This document shows positions 15,575-25,600 of a stretch of 40,771 nucleotides of DNA, piece by piece (position 1 is the first letter of the stretch; each line of letters opens with the position of its first letter). The stretch is from Bacteroidota bacterium (GTDB taxonomy: Bacteria > Bacteroidota > Bacteroidia > Chitinophagales > Chitinophagaceae): contig JAKQJG010000316.1 in assembly GCA_029561305.1 (NCBI GenBank), forward strand, positions 1 to 40,771, written 5' to 3'. Under the pieces are notes generated by a model. It ran no database searches, was not told the origin of the DNA, and saw only the letters and a program-made list of their open reading frames with translations. Both the position numbers and the translations under genes were made by a program.

Positions 15575-17023
15575 CTATAATCCGCTCTGAGCCTGTAAAA
15601 ATAACCCGTTTTTACCTAACTGGTTAAAGCTGTATTCTATCCGCAGGTTGATGTCATAAATGGAAAGAATATCGATGCCCAATCCCCCGGTGTACAGCAA
15701 TTTATTATTTAAACTGGTGCGGAAGTCATCTTTGTTAAAAGCAATGCCCAAATCCCCATAAGTTTTTGCAAAAACAGTAAATGGAATGATATGATACTTG
15801 TCGGATTTAAACGGCGTTTTGATATTGATGGTAAAGAGCTTCTTCTTAAGTGTGTTTCTTAATAATCCAAAAGCCACTCCATCCACCACGTACAATTCAA
15901 GGCCCCTGAGGTTTACGTCAGAATAACCCAGCGACCGCTGGTTAATATAGGGCTGATTGAAAGGAAGGGTTGTTTTGGCAGATATTTCTGCACTTACATA
16001 CCAATCATTTTTGAGTGGCCAGTACTTATTGTAAGAACCTTCAACAGAAAACATATTGATGCTGCCACTAAAACCAAAACCTCTTTTTAATAAGCGTACA
16101 GAGCCCGTTGTTCCTCTCAGTGGATACACGGCATTATTGGTATTGATATAACGGTAGGTATAGCTGAAATCAAGATAATTTTTATGTGTTACTGCATCTT
16201 TGAAATAATTAGGGTTGTATTTGGGATCTATTAAAGAATCCACCACAGACACATGGTTGAATACGATGTTGAAGTAGTGCGTGCCCATAATATTCTTACG
16301 GAAATTGTAACCCACTCCTACAAAGTAATTCTTTCTTGAAAAATTACCATTGTTAAACAGTACCGGTTTGTTGCTGGTGTCAATTTTATAAATGAATTCC
16401 CTGTTCTGCACGATGCCGCCCGTGGCTGAAAAACCATTATTAAGCTTTTTTTCGCTTACAGGTTTGAAATAAGTAAAGGAGATATTTCTTGTGAAGCCGT
16501 TGAGCAAGGTGAGCCGCAACAAGTCGCGGTGACCGGTAAGATTATAGTGGGTAAACTTTACACCATATACTACCCGGTCAAGATCTGCTTTATACTTTTG
16601 TATCCATTCATTGATATTACGGTCAATCAGCTGGAACTTTGGAATAGGAAAAATATACCAGCGTTCTTTTACCGCAAGGTTAATGCCGACCACACCCGGG
16701 GCAATTTCCGTAAGCCCGGGCTTTACTTCTAAAAACAGGTTGGTGTTGTATACCTGTTGCTGCAGTTTTTGTAATTCATCATTAAATGAACCGGCATTAA
16801 CGGTATCCCCCGTTTTTAACTGCATTTCTCTGCGGATGATATATTCTTTTGTTTTTTTATTGCCGCTGATCGTAATACTGCGAATAATAATTTTCGTTGA
16901 AGAATCTTTTCCCGCCAGCAGGCCTGCGGTAATGGTTTTGATATCAATGATGTTCTGTGCAGCACCCATTGATGCCATCATCATCAGTACACAAAAAATA
17001 TATGCTGTTTTAAGAAAATGCAT
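15575..17023 (-). CDS. BamA/TamA-family outer membrane protein, single POTRA
   Basis: A 482-aa Omp85-family protein with signal peptide MHFLKTAYIFCVLMMMASM. One POTRA domain lies at about residues 42-118 (SITISGNKKTKEYIIRREM, ending INLAVKERW), then a 16-strand barrel with repeated Tyr/Asn-rich strands (HYNLTGHRDLL, ISFTYFKPVSEKK, FSYTYRYI). It is much shorter than the BamA at 6531-9263 (five POTRAs), so it is not a plain duplicate. It might insert or move specific outer-membrane or surface proteins; the substrate is unknown. It stands between the CBS gene and nadK in the envelope cluster. A -7 box lies 32 bp upstream. Confidence 0.85.
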   Translation of the reverse strand: MHFLKTAYIFCVLMMMASMGAAQNIIDIKTITAGLLAGKDSSTKIIIRSITISGNKKTKEYIIRREMQLKTGDTVNAGSFNDELQKLQQQVYNTNLFLEVKPGLTEIAPGVVGINLAVKERWYIFPIPKFQLIDRNINEWIQKYKADLDRVVYGVKFTHYNLTGHRDLLRLTLLNGFTRNISFTYFKPVSEKKLNNGFSATGGIVQNREFIYKIDTSNKPVLFNNGNFSRKNYFVGVGYNFRKNIMGTHYFNIVFNHVSVVDSLIDPKYNPNYFKDAVTHKNYLDFSYTYRYINTNNAVYPLRGTTGSVRLLKRGFGFSGSINMFSVEGSYNKYWPLKNDWYVSAEISAKTTLPFNQPYINQRSLGYSDVNLRGLELYVVDGVAFGLLRNTLKKKLFTINIKTPFKSDKYHIIPFTVFAKTYGDLGIAFNKDDFRTSLNNKLLYTGGLGIDILSIYDINLRIEYSFNQLGKNGLFLQAQSGL

Positions 17024-17054
17024 TCGAAATTAAAACCCTGTAGAATCAGGATTG

Positions 17055-17062
17055 CAAATGTA
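17055..17062 (-). promoter_or_regulatory. -7 promoter box for the BamA-like gene
   Basis: Minus-strand TACATTTG (exact TAnnTTTG), 31 nt before the ATG, in the 181-bp gap after the CBS gene. The rest of this gap holds nothing I recognise. Confidence 0.6.
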
Positions 17063-17204
17063 AGTGATATGAATGTAAGGAGAGAAATGGGGCAAAGAGC
17101 ATAAAACAGAAAAGGAGGGAAATGAACAATGTTAATAGTACAAAAACTGGAACCGATTTTATCAATGAATGCTCCTTTATGCTTTTTCTCTTTTGTTCTC
17201 TTAG

Positions 17205-17870
17205 CTATATATCCAGGTAATTCATCAAATGCCTGTAATTGCTGTGTATCTCGTTCTCAAATTTTTCATCGCCAAAGAAGTAGATCACATCATATTCGTA
17301 CCGTTCAAATGTAGAGACGATGGCTGCGATCTCTTTTTTATTTAAATGGAGTGTAACCGTTAACAGGCCGGTGTCGGCTTGCGTGGTTGTATTTAAATGA
17401 AGTATGTGGGCATCGTTGCTTTCAACCAGGCGGCTGATCTCTGAAATGGCAAACTGGCTGCGTTCCATTTCCATTACAATGATGCCGCCAATTTCGTTAG
17501 CGCCTGAAAAGTTTCCCAGTGCTTTCAAAAGATCTGCCACAGTAATGCTGCCGGTAAACTCCTGTTCATCATTCACCACCGGCACACAGGCGGTATCATA
17601 CTGGTTGCTGAAATTAACGGCATTTAAAAAATGTTCATTTTCCTTTACGCTGGCAGTTAAAAAAAGTTCCTGGAAAAATTGCAGGCTTCCTTTTTCTTCT
17701 GCAGCATCCAGCAGGTCTTCCTCGCTTATCAAACCAAGGTATTTTCCATCGTCTGACACCACGGGTAAATGCGTAAGCCTGTAGTCGTTGATCAACTGCA
17801 GGGCTTTGGCAATACTATCCAGTATTTTCAGCCGGGGAATATTGTTGTTTATAAGTTCAGTTGTGAGCAT
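17205..17870 (-). CDS. CBS-domain protein
   Basis: A 221-aa cytoplasmic protein. Residues about 1-125 form a CBS pair (IINDYRLTHLPVVSDDGKYLGLISEEDLLD and PVVNDEQEFTGSITVADLLKAL halves, each with the GxI-x-DLL motif), which usually binds AMP/ATP or other adenosyl ligands. Residues about 130-221 look ACT-like (GIIVMEMERSQFAISEISRLVE; LLTVTLHLNK), and are of unknown ligand. The same two-part protein is usual next to nadK in Bacteroidota, so it may sense nucleotide state, but no function is proven. Followed 181 bp later by the BamA-like gene. Confidence 0.85.
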   Translation of the reverse strand: MLTTELINNNIPRLKILDSIAKALQLINDYRLTHLPVVSDDGKYLGLISEEDLLDAAEEKGSLQFFQELFLTASVKENEHFLNAVNFSNQYDTACVPVVNDEQEFTGSITVADLLKALGNFSGANEIGGIIVMEMERSQFAISEISRLVESNDAHILHLNTTTQADTGLLTVTLHLNKKEIAAIVSTFERYEYDVIYFFGDEKFENEIHSNYRHLMNYLDI

Positions 17871-17940
17871 ACGCAGCGTTTTAACGGTCAGCCGTACCGC
17901 AATATTGTAAAAATATCAATTGGCAAGACAAGAAAAACTG

Positions 17941-18717
17941 TTAATTCGTTGCAGCAGGAGAATGCTGTTTTGCCAGGAACGCACTAAGTATCATGTTAAA
18001 TTCACCGGGCACTTCCATCATCGGTGCATGACCACATTTGTCTATAAAATGGAGTTCGCTGTTTGGTATCAGCCTGTTAAATTCTTTTGCCACAAACGGC
18101 GGGGTAATGCTGTCATTATTTCCCCAGATAAGGCAAACAGGCTGTTTTATTTCCCGAAGCTCCTCGCCCAGGTTATTACGAATAGCGCTTTTAGCAAGAG
18201 AGATTATTTTGATCACTTTCAACCGGTTATTGGTTATTTCAAAAACCTCGTTCACCAGGTCTTCTGTTGCCATTTTAGGATCAAAAAAAGTAAGTTCAGT
18301 TTTTTTACGGATGTATTCTTTATCACCCCGCTTGGGATAGGTATCCCCCATCCCGTTTTCGAACAAACCTGAACTGCCGGTGAGGGTTAAGGTCTTTATT
18401 CTTTCGGGGTGTTTTAAAATATGCACCAGCGCCACATGACCACCCAGTGAATTACCCATCAAATGAATCTGGTTGTAGTTTCGGTGTTCAATAAATTTAT
18501 GAACAAATTTTTGCAGCCCGCCTACGGAAGTATGTAACAGATCCAGTTCCAGCAAAGGCAGTATAGGCACAATTACAGTATGGGTCTTTTTAAAATGCTC
18601 AATTAAGTCCATGAAATTGCTTAATGCTCCAAACAAACCATGCAGCAGCATCAATGGTTCTCCTTGCCCTTCTTCTATATATTTAAACTTGCCGTCTTGT
18701 TTTATTTCGTAACTCAT
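17941..18717 (-). CDS. alpha/beta hydrolase
   Basis: A 258-aa soluble hydrolase of the alpha/beta fold. Catalytic triad: Ser90 in the nucleophile elbow GNSLGG, Asp202 in WGNNDSITPP and His230 in CGHAPMMEVP; oxyanion region LHGLFG at 25-30. The cap region is helical. ATG at 18717 (MSYEIKQDGK) fits the family; the longer frame to 18765 adds a hydrophobic stretch with no support. Substrate unknown; it may be an esterase or a ring-cleavage-type C-C hydrolase. It heads the envelope cluster, with a -7 box 23 bp upstream. Confidence 0.85.
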   Translation of the reverse strand: MSYEIKQDGKFKYIEEGQGEPLMLLHGLFGALSNFMDLIEHFKKTHTVIVPILPLLELDLLHTSVGGLQKFVHKFIEHRNYNQIHLMGNSLGGHVALVHILKHPERIKTLTLTGSSGLFENGMGDTYPKRGDKEYIRKKTELTFFDPKMATEDLVNEVFEITNNRLKVIKIISLAKSAIRNNLGEELREIKQPVCLIWGNNDSITPPFVAKEFNRLIPNSELHFIDKCGHAPMMEVPGEFNMILSAFLAKQHSPAATN

Positions 18718-18739
18718 TAGTATTCCTGTTATAACTTGG

Positions 18740-18747
18740 CAAACGTA
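18740..18747 (-). promoter_or_regulatory. -7 promoter box for the hydrolase gene
   Basis: Minus-strand TACGTTTG (exact TAnnTTTG) 22 nt before the ATG. A TTG lies 15 bp upstream, closer than the usual 17-23 bp. Confidence 0.6.
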
Positions 18748-18787
18748 CTGCGCTAAAATAAGCAATCAGTATAAAATTAAGTTGTTT

Positions 18788-18801
18788 ACAATTTAAATTG
18801 T
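18788..18801. promoter_or_regulatory. 14-bp perfect palindrome upstream of the hydrolase promoter
   Basis: ACAATTTAAATTGT, followed by CAATT-TCTTTG-AATTG at 18803-18818. It lies 41 bp upstream of the -7 box. It could be an operator or simply AT-rich spacer DNA. Confidence 0.35.
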
Positions 18802-18830
18802 TCAATTTCTTTGAATTGGTAACACGGGCA

Positions 18831-19373
18831 TCACATGGAGGGTTTAATTTTTTGCGACAGTCCTTCAAAAAAATCTTCCAGGTTTGTAAATGAATCCCTG
18901 AAGAAGGGAATAACCTTTGCAAAGTTATCAATTACTACCGGACCCCAGGGTTTAATATATGGATAAACAGCTGACTGCTGCAGCGTATCTGGCTTAAGCA
19001 AATGAATCTTATCCGCATAAAACAACATGACACTAAAAATGAGCATATACAGCGCCAGGTAAACAGCGGCCCCTGCCAGTTTATTGGCCCAGCCCAGTAA
19101 AACCATTTCAAAGCTTTTTTCAATAAATTTTGCTCCCCAGTTCACCAGTATCACCACCACTAAAAATACGAGTGCAAAAGACAGGATGGGCAGCCATTTG
19201 CCAGGAACCGAAACCGATTTTTGCAGGTGCAATGCCACCACAGCTGATAATTTTAATGCAGCCGCCAACCCAATAATAAATGCAATAATGGAAAACAATG
19301 CCACTACAAGCCCTTTGCGTATGCCTTTTATAATGGCAACAATGGCAACTATGGCAATGATAATGTCTATCAT
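18831..19373 (-). CDS. cvpA: CvpA family membrane protein
   Basis: A 180-aa integral inner-membrane protein with four predicted helices: residues 1-16 (MIDIIIAIVAIVAIIKG), 22-42, 60-82 and 100-121. The opening GIRKGLVVALFSIIAFIIG is the CvpA signature. CvpA was named for colicin V production in E. coli and is now linked to envelope homeostasis; its molecular role is not settled. ATG start, 46 bp after yqeY on the same strand, so the two genes are probably cotranscribed. The C-terminal 40 residues are soluble. Confidence 0.85.
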   Translation of the reverse strand: MIDIIIAIVAIVAIIKGIRKGLVVALFSIIAFIIGLAAALKLSAVVALHLQKSVSVPGKWLPILSFALVFLVVVILVNWGAKFIEKSFEMVLLGWANKLAGAAVYLALYMLIFSVMLFYADKIHLLKPDTLQQSAVYPYIKPWGPVVIDNFAKVIPFFRDSFTNLEDFFEGLSQKIKPSM

Positions 19374-19419
19374 GAAGTTGTATTACAGGTATTGGTCAGG
19401 CTGGTGAAACCTGGCGGGC

Positions 19420-19872
19420 TTATTTACTCAACAGTTCTTTTACTATTGCGCTGATGGCTTTTCCGTCTGCCTGGCCGGCAAGTTGTTTGCTCGCAAGGCC
19501 CATCACTTTACCCATATCTGCGGGAGAGGAAGCTCCGGTTTCGGAGATGATTTTCGCCACCGCTTCTTTGATCTCGGCTTCCCCTAATTGTTTTGGTAAA
19601 AACTTTTCTATCAGGTCCATTTCTTCTTTTTCTTTTGCAGCCAGGTCAGCCCGGCCCTGCTGTGTAAAGATCTCGTAAGAATCCCTGCGCTGCTTCATCA
19701 TCTTCTGCAGAAACTTTTGTTCAGTAGCTTCATCAATAACACCGCCTGCACCCGGATCTGTTTTTGCTTTAATGATCTCCGCTTTAATAGCTCTTAATCC
19801 ACGAAGCAATGCTTCATTTTTCGATTTCATGGCATCTTTCATTTCTGCCATTATTTGTTCTTCTAAAGCCAT
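19420..19872 (-). CDS. GatB/YqeY domain-containing protein
   Basis: A 150-aa soluble helical protein of the YqeY family, related to the C-terminal helical domain of the amidotransferase subunit GatB. The N-terminus MALEEQIMAEMKDAMKSKNE and the later ADMGKVMGLASKQLAGQADG segment are the family's hallmarks. It has no catalytic domain of its own; a tRNA-linked role is possible but not shown. It stands upstream of cvpA. The 110 bp upstream hold the direct repeat at 19879-19914. Confidence 0.9.
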   Translation of the reverse strand: MALEEQIMAEMKDAMKSKNEALLRGLRAIKAEIIKAKTDPGAGGVIDEATEQKFLQKMMKQRRDSYEIFTQQGRADLAAKEKEEMDLIEKFLPKQLGEAEIKEAVAKIISETGASSPADMGKVMGLASKQLAGQADGKAISAIVKELLSK

Positions 19873-19878
19873 AATATA

Positions 19879-19914
19879 AAATTTGAAAATTTAAAAATTA
19901 CGAAATTTGAAAAT
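19879..19914. repeat. direct repeat AAATTTGAAAAT, two copies
   Basis: Two 12-bp copies (19879-19890 and 19903-19914), 12 bp apart, in the 110-bp gap between gldC and yqeY. The next bases carry TTGAGC-C/T-ATTA words (about 19952-19985). AT-rich intergenic filler rather than a clear signal. Confidence 0.5.
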
Positions 19915-19982
19915 GGGCAGCCTTCATTTGCTGATAGAGCCATTTGCCAATTGAGCTATTATGCTATAGCTAAATTGAGCCA

Positions 19983-20327
19983 TTAGCTTTGTTCTTTCAA
20001 CTGGATAGCCTCAAACTTCTTCTTAAAATCTTTGGCAAACTTTTTCATTTCATCGGCCAATTCCTGCTGACGGGTGGCACGGTTAAAGGTGTCTGCCATC
20101 GTCATCAGCATTTGATAGTAAAAGTCTGCCATCTCATCCATCATCATGTCTTTTGTCCACAGGTCGATACGCAGGGCCGATTTGTCGGCTGCATCCCAAA
20201 ATGCCAGGCACATGGCCTTGGCTTTTTGTTGCGCTTCGGCGCTGCTGCCGCTTGCGTTCCAGTTTATTTGCTGCGGAATTTTATCAGGACCCAGCATTAC
20301 ATCTATTTGTATTGTTGATTTCTCCAT
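19983..20327 (-). CDS. gldC: gliding motility protein GldC
   Basis: A 114-aa cytoplasmic protein of the GldC family, needed for efficient gliding and stability of the Gld machinery in Flavobacterium. The sequence shows the family pattern: STIQIDVMLGPDKIPQQI at the start, then LRIDLWTKDMMMDEMADF and MTMADTFNRATRQQELADEM. It lacks a signal peptide. gldB, usually its neighbour, is absent here. Homologues also occur in non-gliding Bacteroidota, so gliding cannot be concluded, although a T9SS cargo and PorG are in this window. A -7 box lies 21 bp upstream. Confidence 0.9.
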   Translation of the reverse strand: MEKSTIQIDVMLGPDKIPQQINWNASGSSAEAQQKAKAMCLAFWDAADKSALRIDLWTKDMMMDEMADFYYQMLMTMADTFNRATRQQELADEMKKFAKDFKKKFEAIQLKEQS

Positions 20328-20347
20328 TTTTATCGCTGTTAAGGCTG

Positions 20348-20355
20348 CAAATGTA
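20348..20355 (-). promoter_or_regulatory. -7 promoter box for gldC
   Basis: Minus-strand TACATTTG (exact TAnnTTTG), 20 nt before the ATG and inside the 41-bp gap after the glycosyltransferase gene. gldC thus appears to be separately transcribed. Confidence 0.6.
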
Positions 20356-20368
20356 ACAAGTTATCATT

Positions 20369-21472
20369 TTACCCTGTGTTGGTTAATGAAAGAATCCTTT
20401 GCCAGGTGTTTGTAGGTTTTACTTCTTTAAACAGCTGCCGTCCATGTTCCACTAATCCGGCATGCCTGTTCTCATCTTTATAAATGATCATCAGTTGTTC
20501 CGCTATTGAATCAACCGAAGAAGGGTTTGTATACAAGGCCGCATCTTTCAACAATTCGTGGGCCTGTGGCGTATTGCCCGCTATTACAGGCACTTCACAG
20601 GCTACTACTTGTTGCAAAAAGTGTATATCGCTGTACAATGGCGAAAGTACAACCCCCGACCAGGCTGCAGCTGTTATTGAAGTTCTTTCTGTTTCAGTAA
20701 GACCACTAAGCAAGTGAACTTCGTTCCGGTACTTATATAAGCGCAGGCTTTCTACAAACTCGCTTTTCACTGGTATTTTGTCAACAACCAGCAAAAGCTG
20801 CATCGAACTCTTTTGCCTTTTTTTAAAAAGAGAAAATGCTTTTAAAAGATTGGTTAGCTGGTGCCTGTTGTGAATTGCCCCGGAAAAAAGAAAATATTCA
20901 TTCCCCCCGCTGTATTTATTTTTTACTTTTTCTTTTTCTTCCCAGGAAATGAGTGTGCAGTTATTATTTATAGCTGGCGCAATGATGATTGTATCTTCCT
21001 CTGCTGTGAATTTGTTTACAATGTCATTTTTTATATGTGCCGAAAAAGTCATCACAGCGGCCGCCTTATTTAAAGCCAGCGGCAAGTGGGCTTTCATAAA
21101 ATGTACATACCGTTTGCTGTACCACTCCGGGTGATCAAAAAATGCCAGGTCATTTACAATGATACATTGGGGCAGCTTTGTATTTAAGCACCCAATGCCA
21201 TCTGCGGAAACAAGCAGGTTGGCCTTTATCTTTTTTAACGCTGCAGGCAATGTATAATTGTACCACATCTTCCATAACAAAGGGCTGGAGGACTGCTGCC
21301 GCAGCACAATGTTTTTTACATTGCTTTGTAATGATGGCGGTATTTCTTCGTTTGATATAAAATAAAACTGGTGGCCACTGTTTTCTGCAGCCATGTTTTG
21401 AAACCAGTTTATCCAAATTTGTGATGCCGCTGCGTCACCCGACAGTATCCTGATGTTGATTGCAATAACCAT
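20369..21472 (-). CDS. glycosyltransferase family 1/4-like protein
   Basis: A 367-aa GT-B-type glycosyltransferase. The N-terminal half opens MVIAINIRILSGDAAA, and the C-terminal half has the usual donor-binding layout: FLFSGAIHNRHQLTNLLKAF (start of domain 2) and ACEVPVIAGNTPQAHELLKD. The canonical E-x7-E pair of GT4 enzymes (EGFGLPxLEAMA) reads YSDIHFLQQVVA here, so both acidic positions seem changed. It may be a divergent or non-catalytic member. ATG at 21472 chosen over a longer frame to 21502. It lies 36 bp after the efflux adaptor gene and may be in its operon by position only. Confidence 0.8.
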   Translation of the reverse strand: MVIAINIRILSGDAAASQIWINWFQNMAAENSGHQFYFISNEEIPPSLQSNVKNIVLRQQSSSPLLWKMWYNYTLPAALKKIKANLLVSADGIGCLNTKLPQCIIVNDLAFFDHPEWYSKRYVHFMKAHLPLALNKAAAVMTFSAHIKNDIVNKFTAEEDTIIIAPAINNNCTLISWEEKEKVKNKYSGGNEYFLFSGAIHNRHQLTNLLKAFSLFKKRQKSSMQLLLVVDKIPVKSEFVESLRLYKYRNEVHLLSGLTETERTSITAAAWSGVVLSPLYSDIHFLQQVVACEVPVIAGNTPQAHELLKDAALYTNPSSVDSIAEQLMIIYKDENRHAGLVEHGRQLFKEVKPTNTWQRILSLTNTG

Positions 21473-21508
21473 TGCTGCAAAAGTAGGCAGCACCTTCCAC
21501 ACTGCTTC

Positions 21509-22639
21509 TTATTCCTCCTCTTCTTTATTTTTTGATGTCATCAGCAAGGTGTAAGCTCCTTTTGATACGATGGCTTTGTCTTTTAATGCATCCGCCTCCA
21601 GTATTTCGATAAAACCATTCTCTTTATTGCCGGTTTTAATTTCTGTCATGGCAAATTCTCTCTTGCCATTGTTTGTAAAAACATACTCCTTTCCCTGGTA
21701 GCTTACAATACACTCTTCGGGTAACACACTCGTAATGCCGGATTGGGTTTCTACAATCGCATTCATATAGGTACCCGGCAGCAAGGCTTTATCATACAGC
21801 TCAAAATGACAATGCACTTCGGACGTGCCTTCTTCCCTGATGTCTTTGCTGATAAGGATTATTTCGCAGGGGTATTTTTTAGCGGGATTAGTATTGGTAA
21901 ATGCCATCACTTTTTGGCCAATAGCCAGTTTTGATACATCTTTTTCAAATACCATCAGGTTCAGGTGTATATCCTCGGGATTTATCAATTCAAACAGTAC
22001 ATCGGCAGCATTTACATATTTGCCAATATTTACATTCACCTTACTCACATAGCCTGTGATATTACTATAGATGTTGATGCTTTTTGAAATATTGTTTACT
22101 GTTAAACTGCCCGGGTTCACATTGATCAGTTTTAATTTTTCAGCCAGTGCACTGACCATGATCTTCAATGATGCCGTTTCTGCCTGTGCCTGCTGCATCA
22201 CTTTATCGCTGCTCGCCTGCCCTGCGTTTAGTTCTTTTTGACGCTGGTATTCCAGTTCTGCGAAATGCAATCTTGATTTTGCCAATAAATAATCCTGTTG
22301 CAGCTGCACATACTGCTGGTCTTCCATGGTGGCCAGCACTTCGCCCTTGTTCACATGCATACCGGGCAACAATTTAGTACTGCGTAAATACCCCCCAAGC
22401 GGTACGCTTACTGAAATCAGGTTTTGAGGCGGCACATCAATTTTTCCATTAACCCTTAGCGTTATCGCCATTTCTTTCTGCGACACTGTTACTGTTTCAA
22501 TTCCTGCATTTTTTAATTGTGCATCTGTAAGTATCACGTTATGCGACGTGTCTGTTGCTGTATCCTTTTCCTGTACGGCTGTTTTATTATTGCACCCGGC
22601 GATAAATACCATTGCGATTATGATGAATAAATTTTTCAT
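21509..22639 (-). CDS. RND efflux periplasmic adaptor (membrane fusion) lipoprotein
   Basis: A 376-aa adaptor that bridges the inner-membrane RND pump and the outer-membrane channel. The N-terminus MKNLFIIIAMVFIAGC is a lipoprotein signal with Cys16 as the lipidated residue. The usual order follows: beta-barrel strand, biotinyl-lipoyl half (SVPLGGYLRSTKLLPGMHVNKGEVLATMED), coiled-coil hairpin (QLQQDYLLAKSRLHFAELEY), second lipoyl half (YSNITGYVSKVNVNIGKYV) and C-terminal barrel. It is shorter than CusB and carries no Met-rich N-terminal metal site. Its ATG lies 8 bp after the pump stop, so the two are translationally close. Confidence 0.9.
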   Translation of the reverse strand: MKNLFIIIAMVFIAGCNNKTAVQEKDTATDTSHNVILTDAQLKNAGIETVTVSQKEMAITLRVNGKIDVPPQNLISVSVPLGGYLRSTKLLPGMHVNKGEVLATMEDQQYVQLQQDYLLAKSRLHFAELEYQRQKELNAGQASSDKVMQQAQAETASLKIMVSALAEKLKLINVNPGSLTVNNISKSINIYSNITGYVSKVNVNIGKYVNAADVLFELINPEDIHLNLMVFEKDVSKLAIGQKVMAFTNTNPAKKYPCEIILISKDIREEGTSEVHCHFELYDKALLPGTYMNAIVETQSGITSVLPEECIVSYQGKEYVFTNNGKREFAMTEIKTGNKENGFIEILEADALKDKAIVSKGAYTLLMTSKNKEEEE

Positions 22640-22647
22640 TGTATCAA

Positions 22648-25600
22648 TTATTTTGTTGTGATAAACTTCAGTTGAATAATACTTTCATTCAGGCCCCAAA
22701 CAGCGTCTGCATAGTTGCTTTGCACAGCTATTGCCTGGTTGGCGAGCATTACAAAGTCGAGGTAGTTAATTTCTCCATTGCTGAATTGCCTGCTGGCTGT
22801 TTTTAAAATGATATCAGCATTTTTTAACCCTGTCTCTTCAAAATATTGTATGATCGCAGTATTACCTTCGTATGCCTTCAGCCATTTTTCCCGCTGTGCC
22901 TGTAGTAATTGCTGTTGTAACTGGTATTGATTTTCTGCGATACCTTCTGCAAGTTTTGATGCTTTTATCTTTGCCTTTTGACTGCCGGCAAAAATGGGAA
23001 TGCCAATACCCAATTGTACTGAGCTGAACCGATGACCGCTGCTATAGACTTTATTATCTGCCCCGGTGCCGGTAAAACTGTTGTTACTATAACCAAGCAA
23101 CAGATCAGGCGACAACCTTGATCTTTCAAAAGCGGTTTGTGAAAGGGCTGATTGTTTTTGCTGCTTTAAAAGCGCCATTGTAGGATTGTTAACAACAGTA
23201 CTGCTGTCATCACCGGCCGGCCCTGCTATTTTCAACACTGCAGCTACGGGATAAAATTTCTTTTCGCTGTTCAACAGCAATTGCAATTCAACCAATGCTA
23301 TATACATTTCCTGTTGTACCTGTATCAACTGGATAGCGTTATTGGCCTTCTGCGTTTCTGCTGTTGTTTTCTCCAGGATATTGCTTTCACCTTTTTGCAG
23401 CCGGAGATCTGCTTTTTCAAAGAAGCCGGTGTAAAGGGTATCTGCCTGGAGCAGCAATCTTTCTTTTTCTTTTAAATAAAGGCAATAGTAAAAAGCCTGT
23501 GTCACTGCTTTCTTAATTTCAAACTCCTTTAAGGATACTGACAGCAGTGTTGCTTTCCATTCTTCATTTAATAACTGCCGGTGCTTTTTATAAACTGACG
23601 GCAATGCAGTTGTTTGTGTTAAACTGAAACGGCTGTCGTTGTAAGCACTGTTGATCTGCCCGTATTCTGCAGCCAGGTTTGCTTTGGGTATATCGGTTGC
23701 CGTGAGTGACATGGCTTTTGCATAAGCGGCTTTTGCCTGCTCATTTTTTATTGTCGCATTGTTGCTGACAGCCAGCTCTATCGCCCTTTCAAGGCTGATG
23801 GTATCCTGCGCCTGGGTAACAAAGCTTACTGCAATTGCAAAGAGCAACAAGGAAACTGCTTTTTTATTATAGCTTTTTACGCTGATCCCTTTTTCGAACA
23901 GCATATATAAAATGGGCAGCACAAACAGTGTTAAGAAGGTGGCAACCAGCAATCCTCCAATCACTACGGTTGCCAACGGCCGCTGCACTTCTGCACCGGC
24001 ACCATTGCTCAGTGCCATCGGTAAAAATCCCAGTGATGCCACAAAAGCTGTCATCAGCACGGGACGTAATCTCAACGCCGTTCCTCTTAATACGATCATG
24101 GCTGTATTTTTCATACCCTGTTTTTTTAAACGGTTAAACTCTGCAATTAACACAATACCATTCAGCACTGCCACTCCAAACAAAGCAATAAAACCCACAC
24201 CGGCACTGATACTGAAAGGCATTCCCCGGAGTGCCAGGAATAAAATGCCACCAATGGCAGACAGCGGTATAGCTGAGTAAATCAGCAATCCCTGCTTTAC
24301 AGACTTAAAAGCAAAAAACAACAATACAAATATCATTACCAGTGATACGGGAACGGCAATGGACAAACGCTTTTTTGCTTCGTTCAGGTTTTCAAATACG
24401 CCGCCATAAGTAATATAATAACCGGGTGGAAACTTCAGTTGTGCATCCACTTTTTGCTGCAATTCATTTACAATGGTTTGTACATCCCGGTTACGTACAT
24501 TGAACCCTACCACGATCCTTCGTTTGGCATCTTCCCTTTGCACCTGGTTCGGCCCTTCTTTGATCTGTACATCTGCCAGTTGCGATAAAGGAACCTGTGT
24601 ACCCATGGGTGTTGGCACCAGCAGGTTCTGTATATCTTCCAGGTTTTTCCGGTCATTCGATTCCAGCTTAACGGTCATGTCGAAACGCTTTTCTCCTTCA
24701 AATACCATCCCGGTTGTTTGCCCTGCAAAAGCAGTATTCAGCACTTTATTGATGTCAGCAACTGATAAATGAAATTGTGCTATCAACGGCCGGTTGTACT
24801 CCACCACCACCTGGGGCATTCCTGTTACTGACTCCACATACACATTTTCTGCACCCTTTACGGAAGCAATAATTTTAGCCAGTGAATTGGCATTGGATGC
24901 CAGTGTATCAAGGTCTTCGCCAAATATTTTACACACCACATCCTGTCTTGCTCCCGTCATCAATTCATTAAAACGCATCTGTACCGGATATTGAAAGCTC
25001 ACGGTAATACCTGGAACTGCTTTAAGCGCACTGGTCATTTTCGACGATAGTTCATTAAATGTTTTTGCCGATACCCATTCTTTTTTATCTTTTAATATCA
25101 CCATCATATCACTGGCTTCCATAGGCATAGGATCCGTTGGTACTTCGCCGCTGCCAATTTTTGTAACTACTTTTATTACTTCGGGAAACTGTGTTTTTAA
25201 AATATGTGCAGCCTTCTGTGTGCTTTCAATAGTGGTGTTAAGATTGCTTCCGGTTAGTACCCTTGTATCCACAGCAAAATCACCCTCTTCCAATGCAGGA
25301 ATAAATTCACCACCCAAGGTCATCAATAAAAAAACGGATGTAATAAACAGTGCCAGCACAGCTGATAAAACCGTTTTAGGAAAACGTATGACTGATGAAA
25401 GTGCTTTCTGGTAGGCTGTTGAAAGCTTTTGCATCAACCTGTCGGAAAGATTCTTTTTATGTGTCGTTTTTTTACTGAGGAAAAAGGCGCTCATCATCGG
25501 GATATAGGTAAGCGACAGTATAAACGCACCTAACAAAGCAAAAGCTACGGTTTGTGCCATTGGCTTAAACATTTTGCCTTCAATGCCCTGTAAAGTAAAA

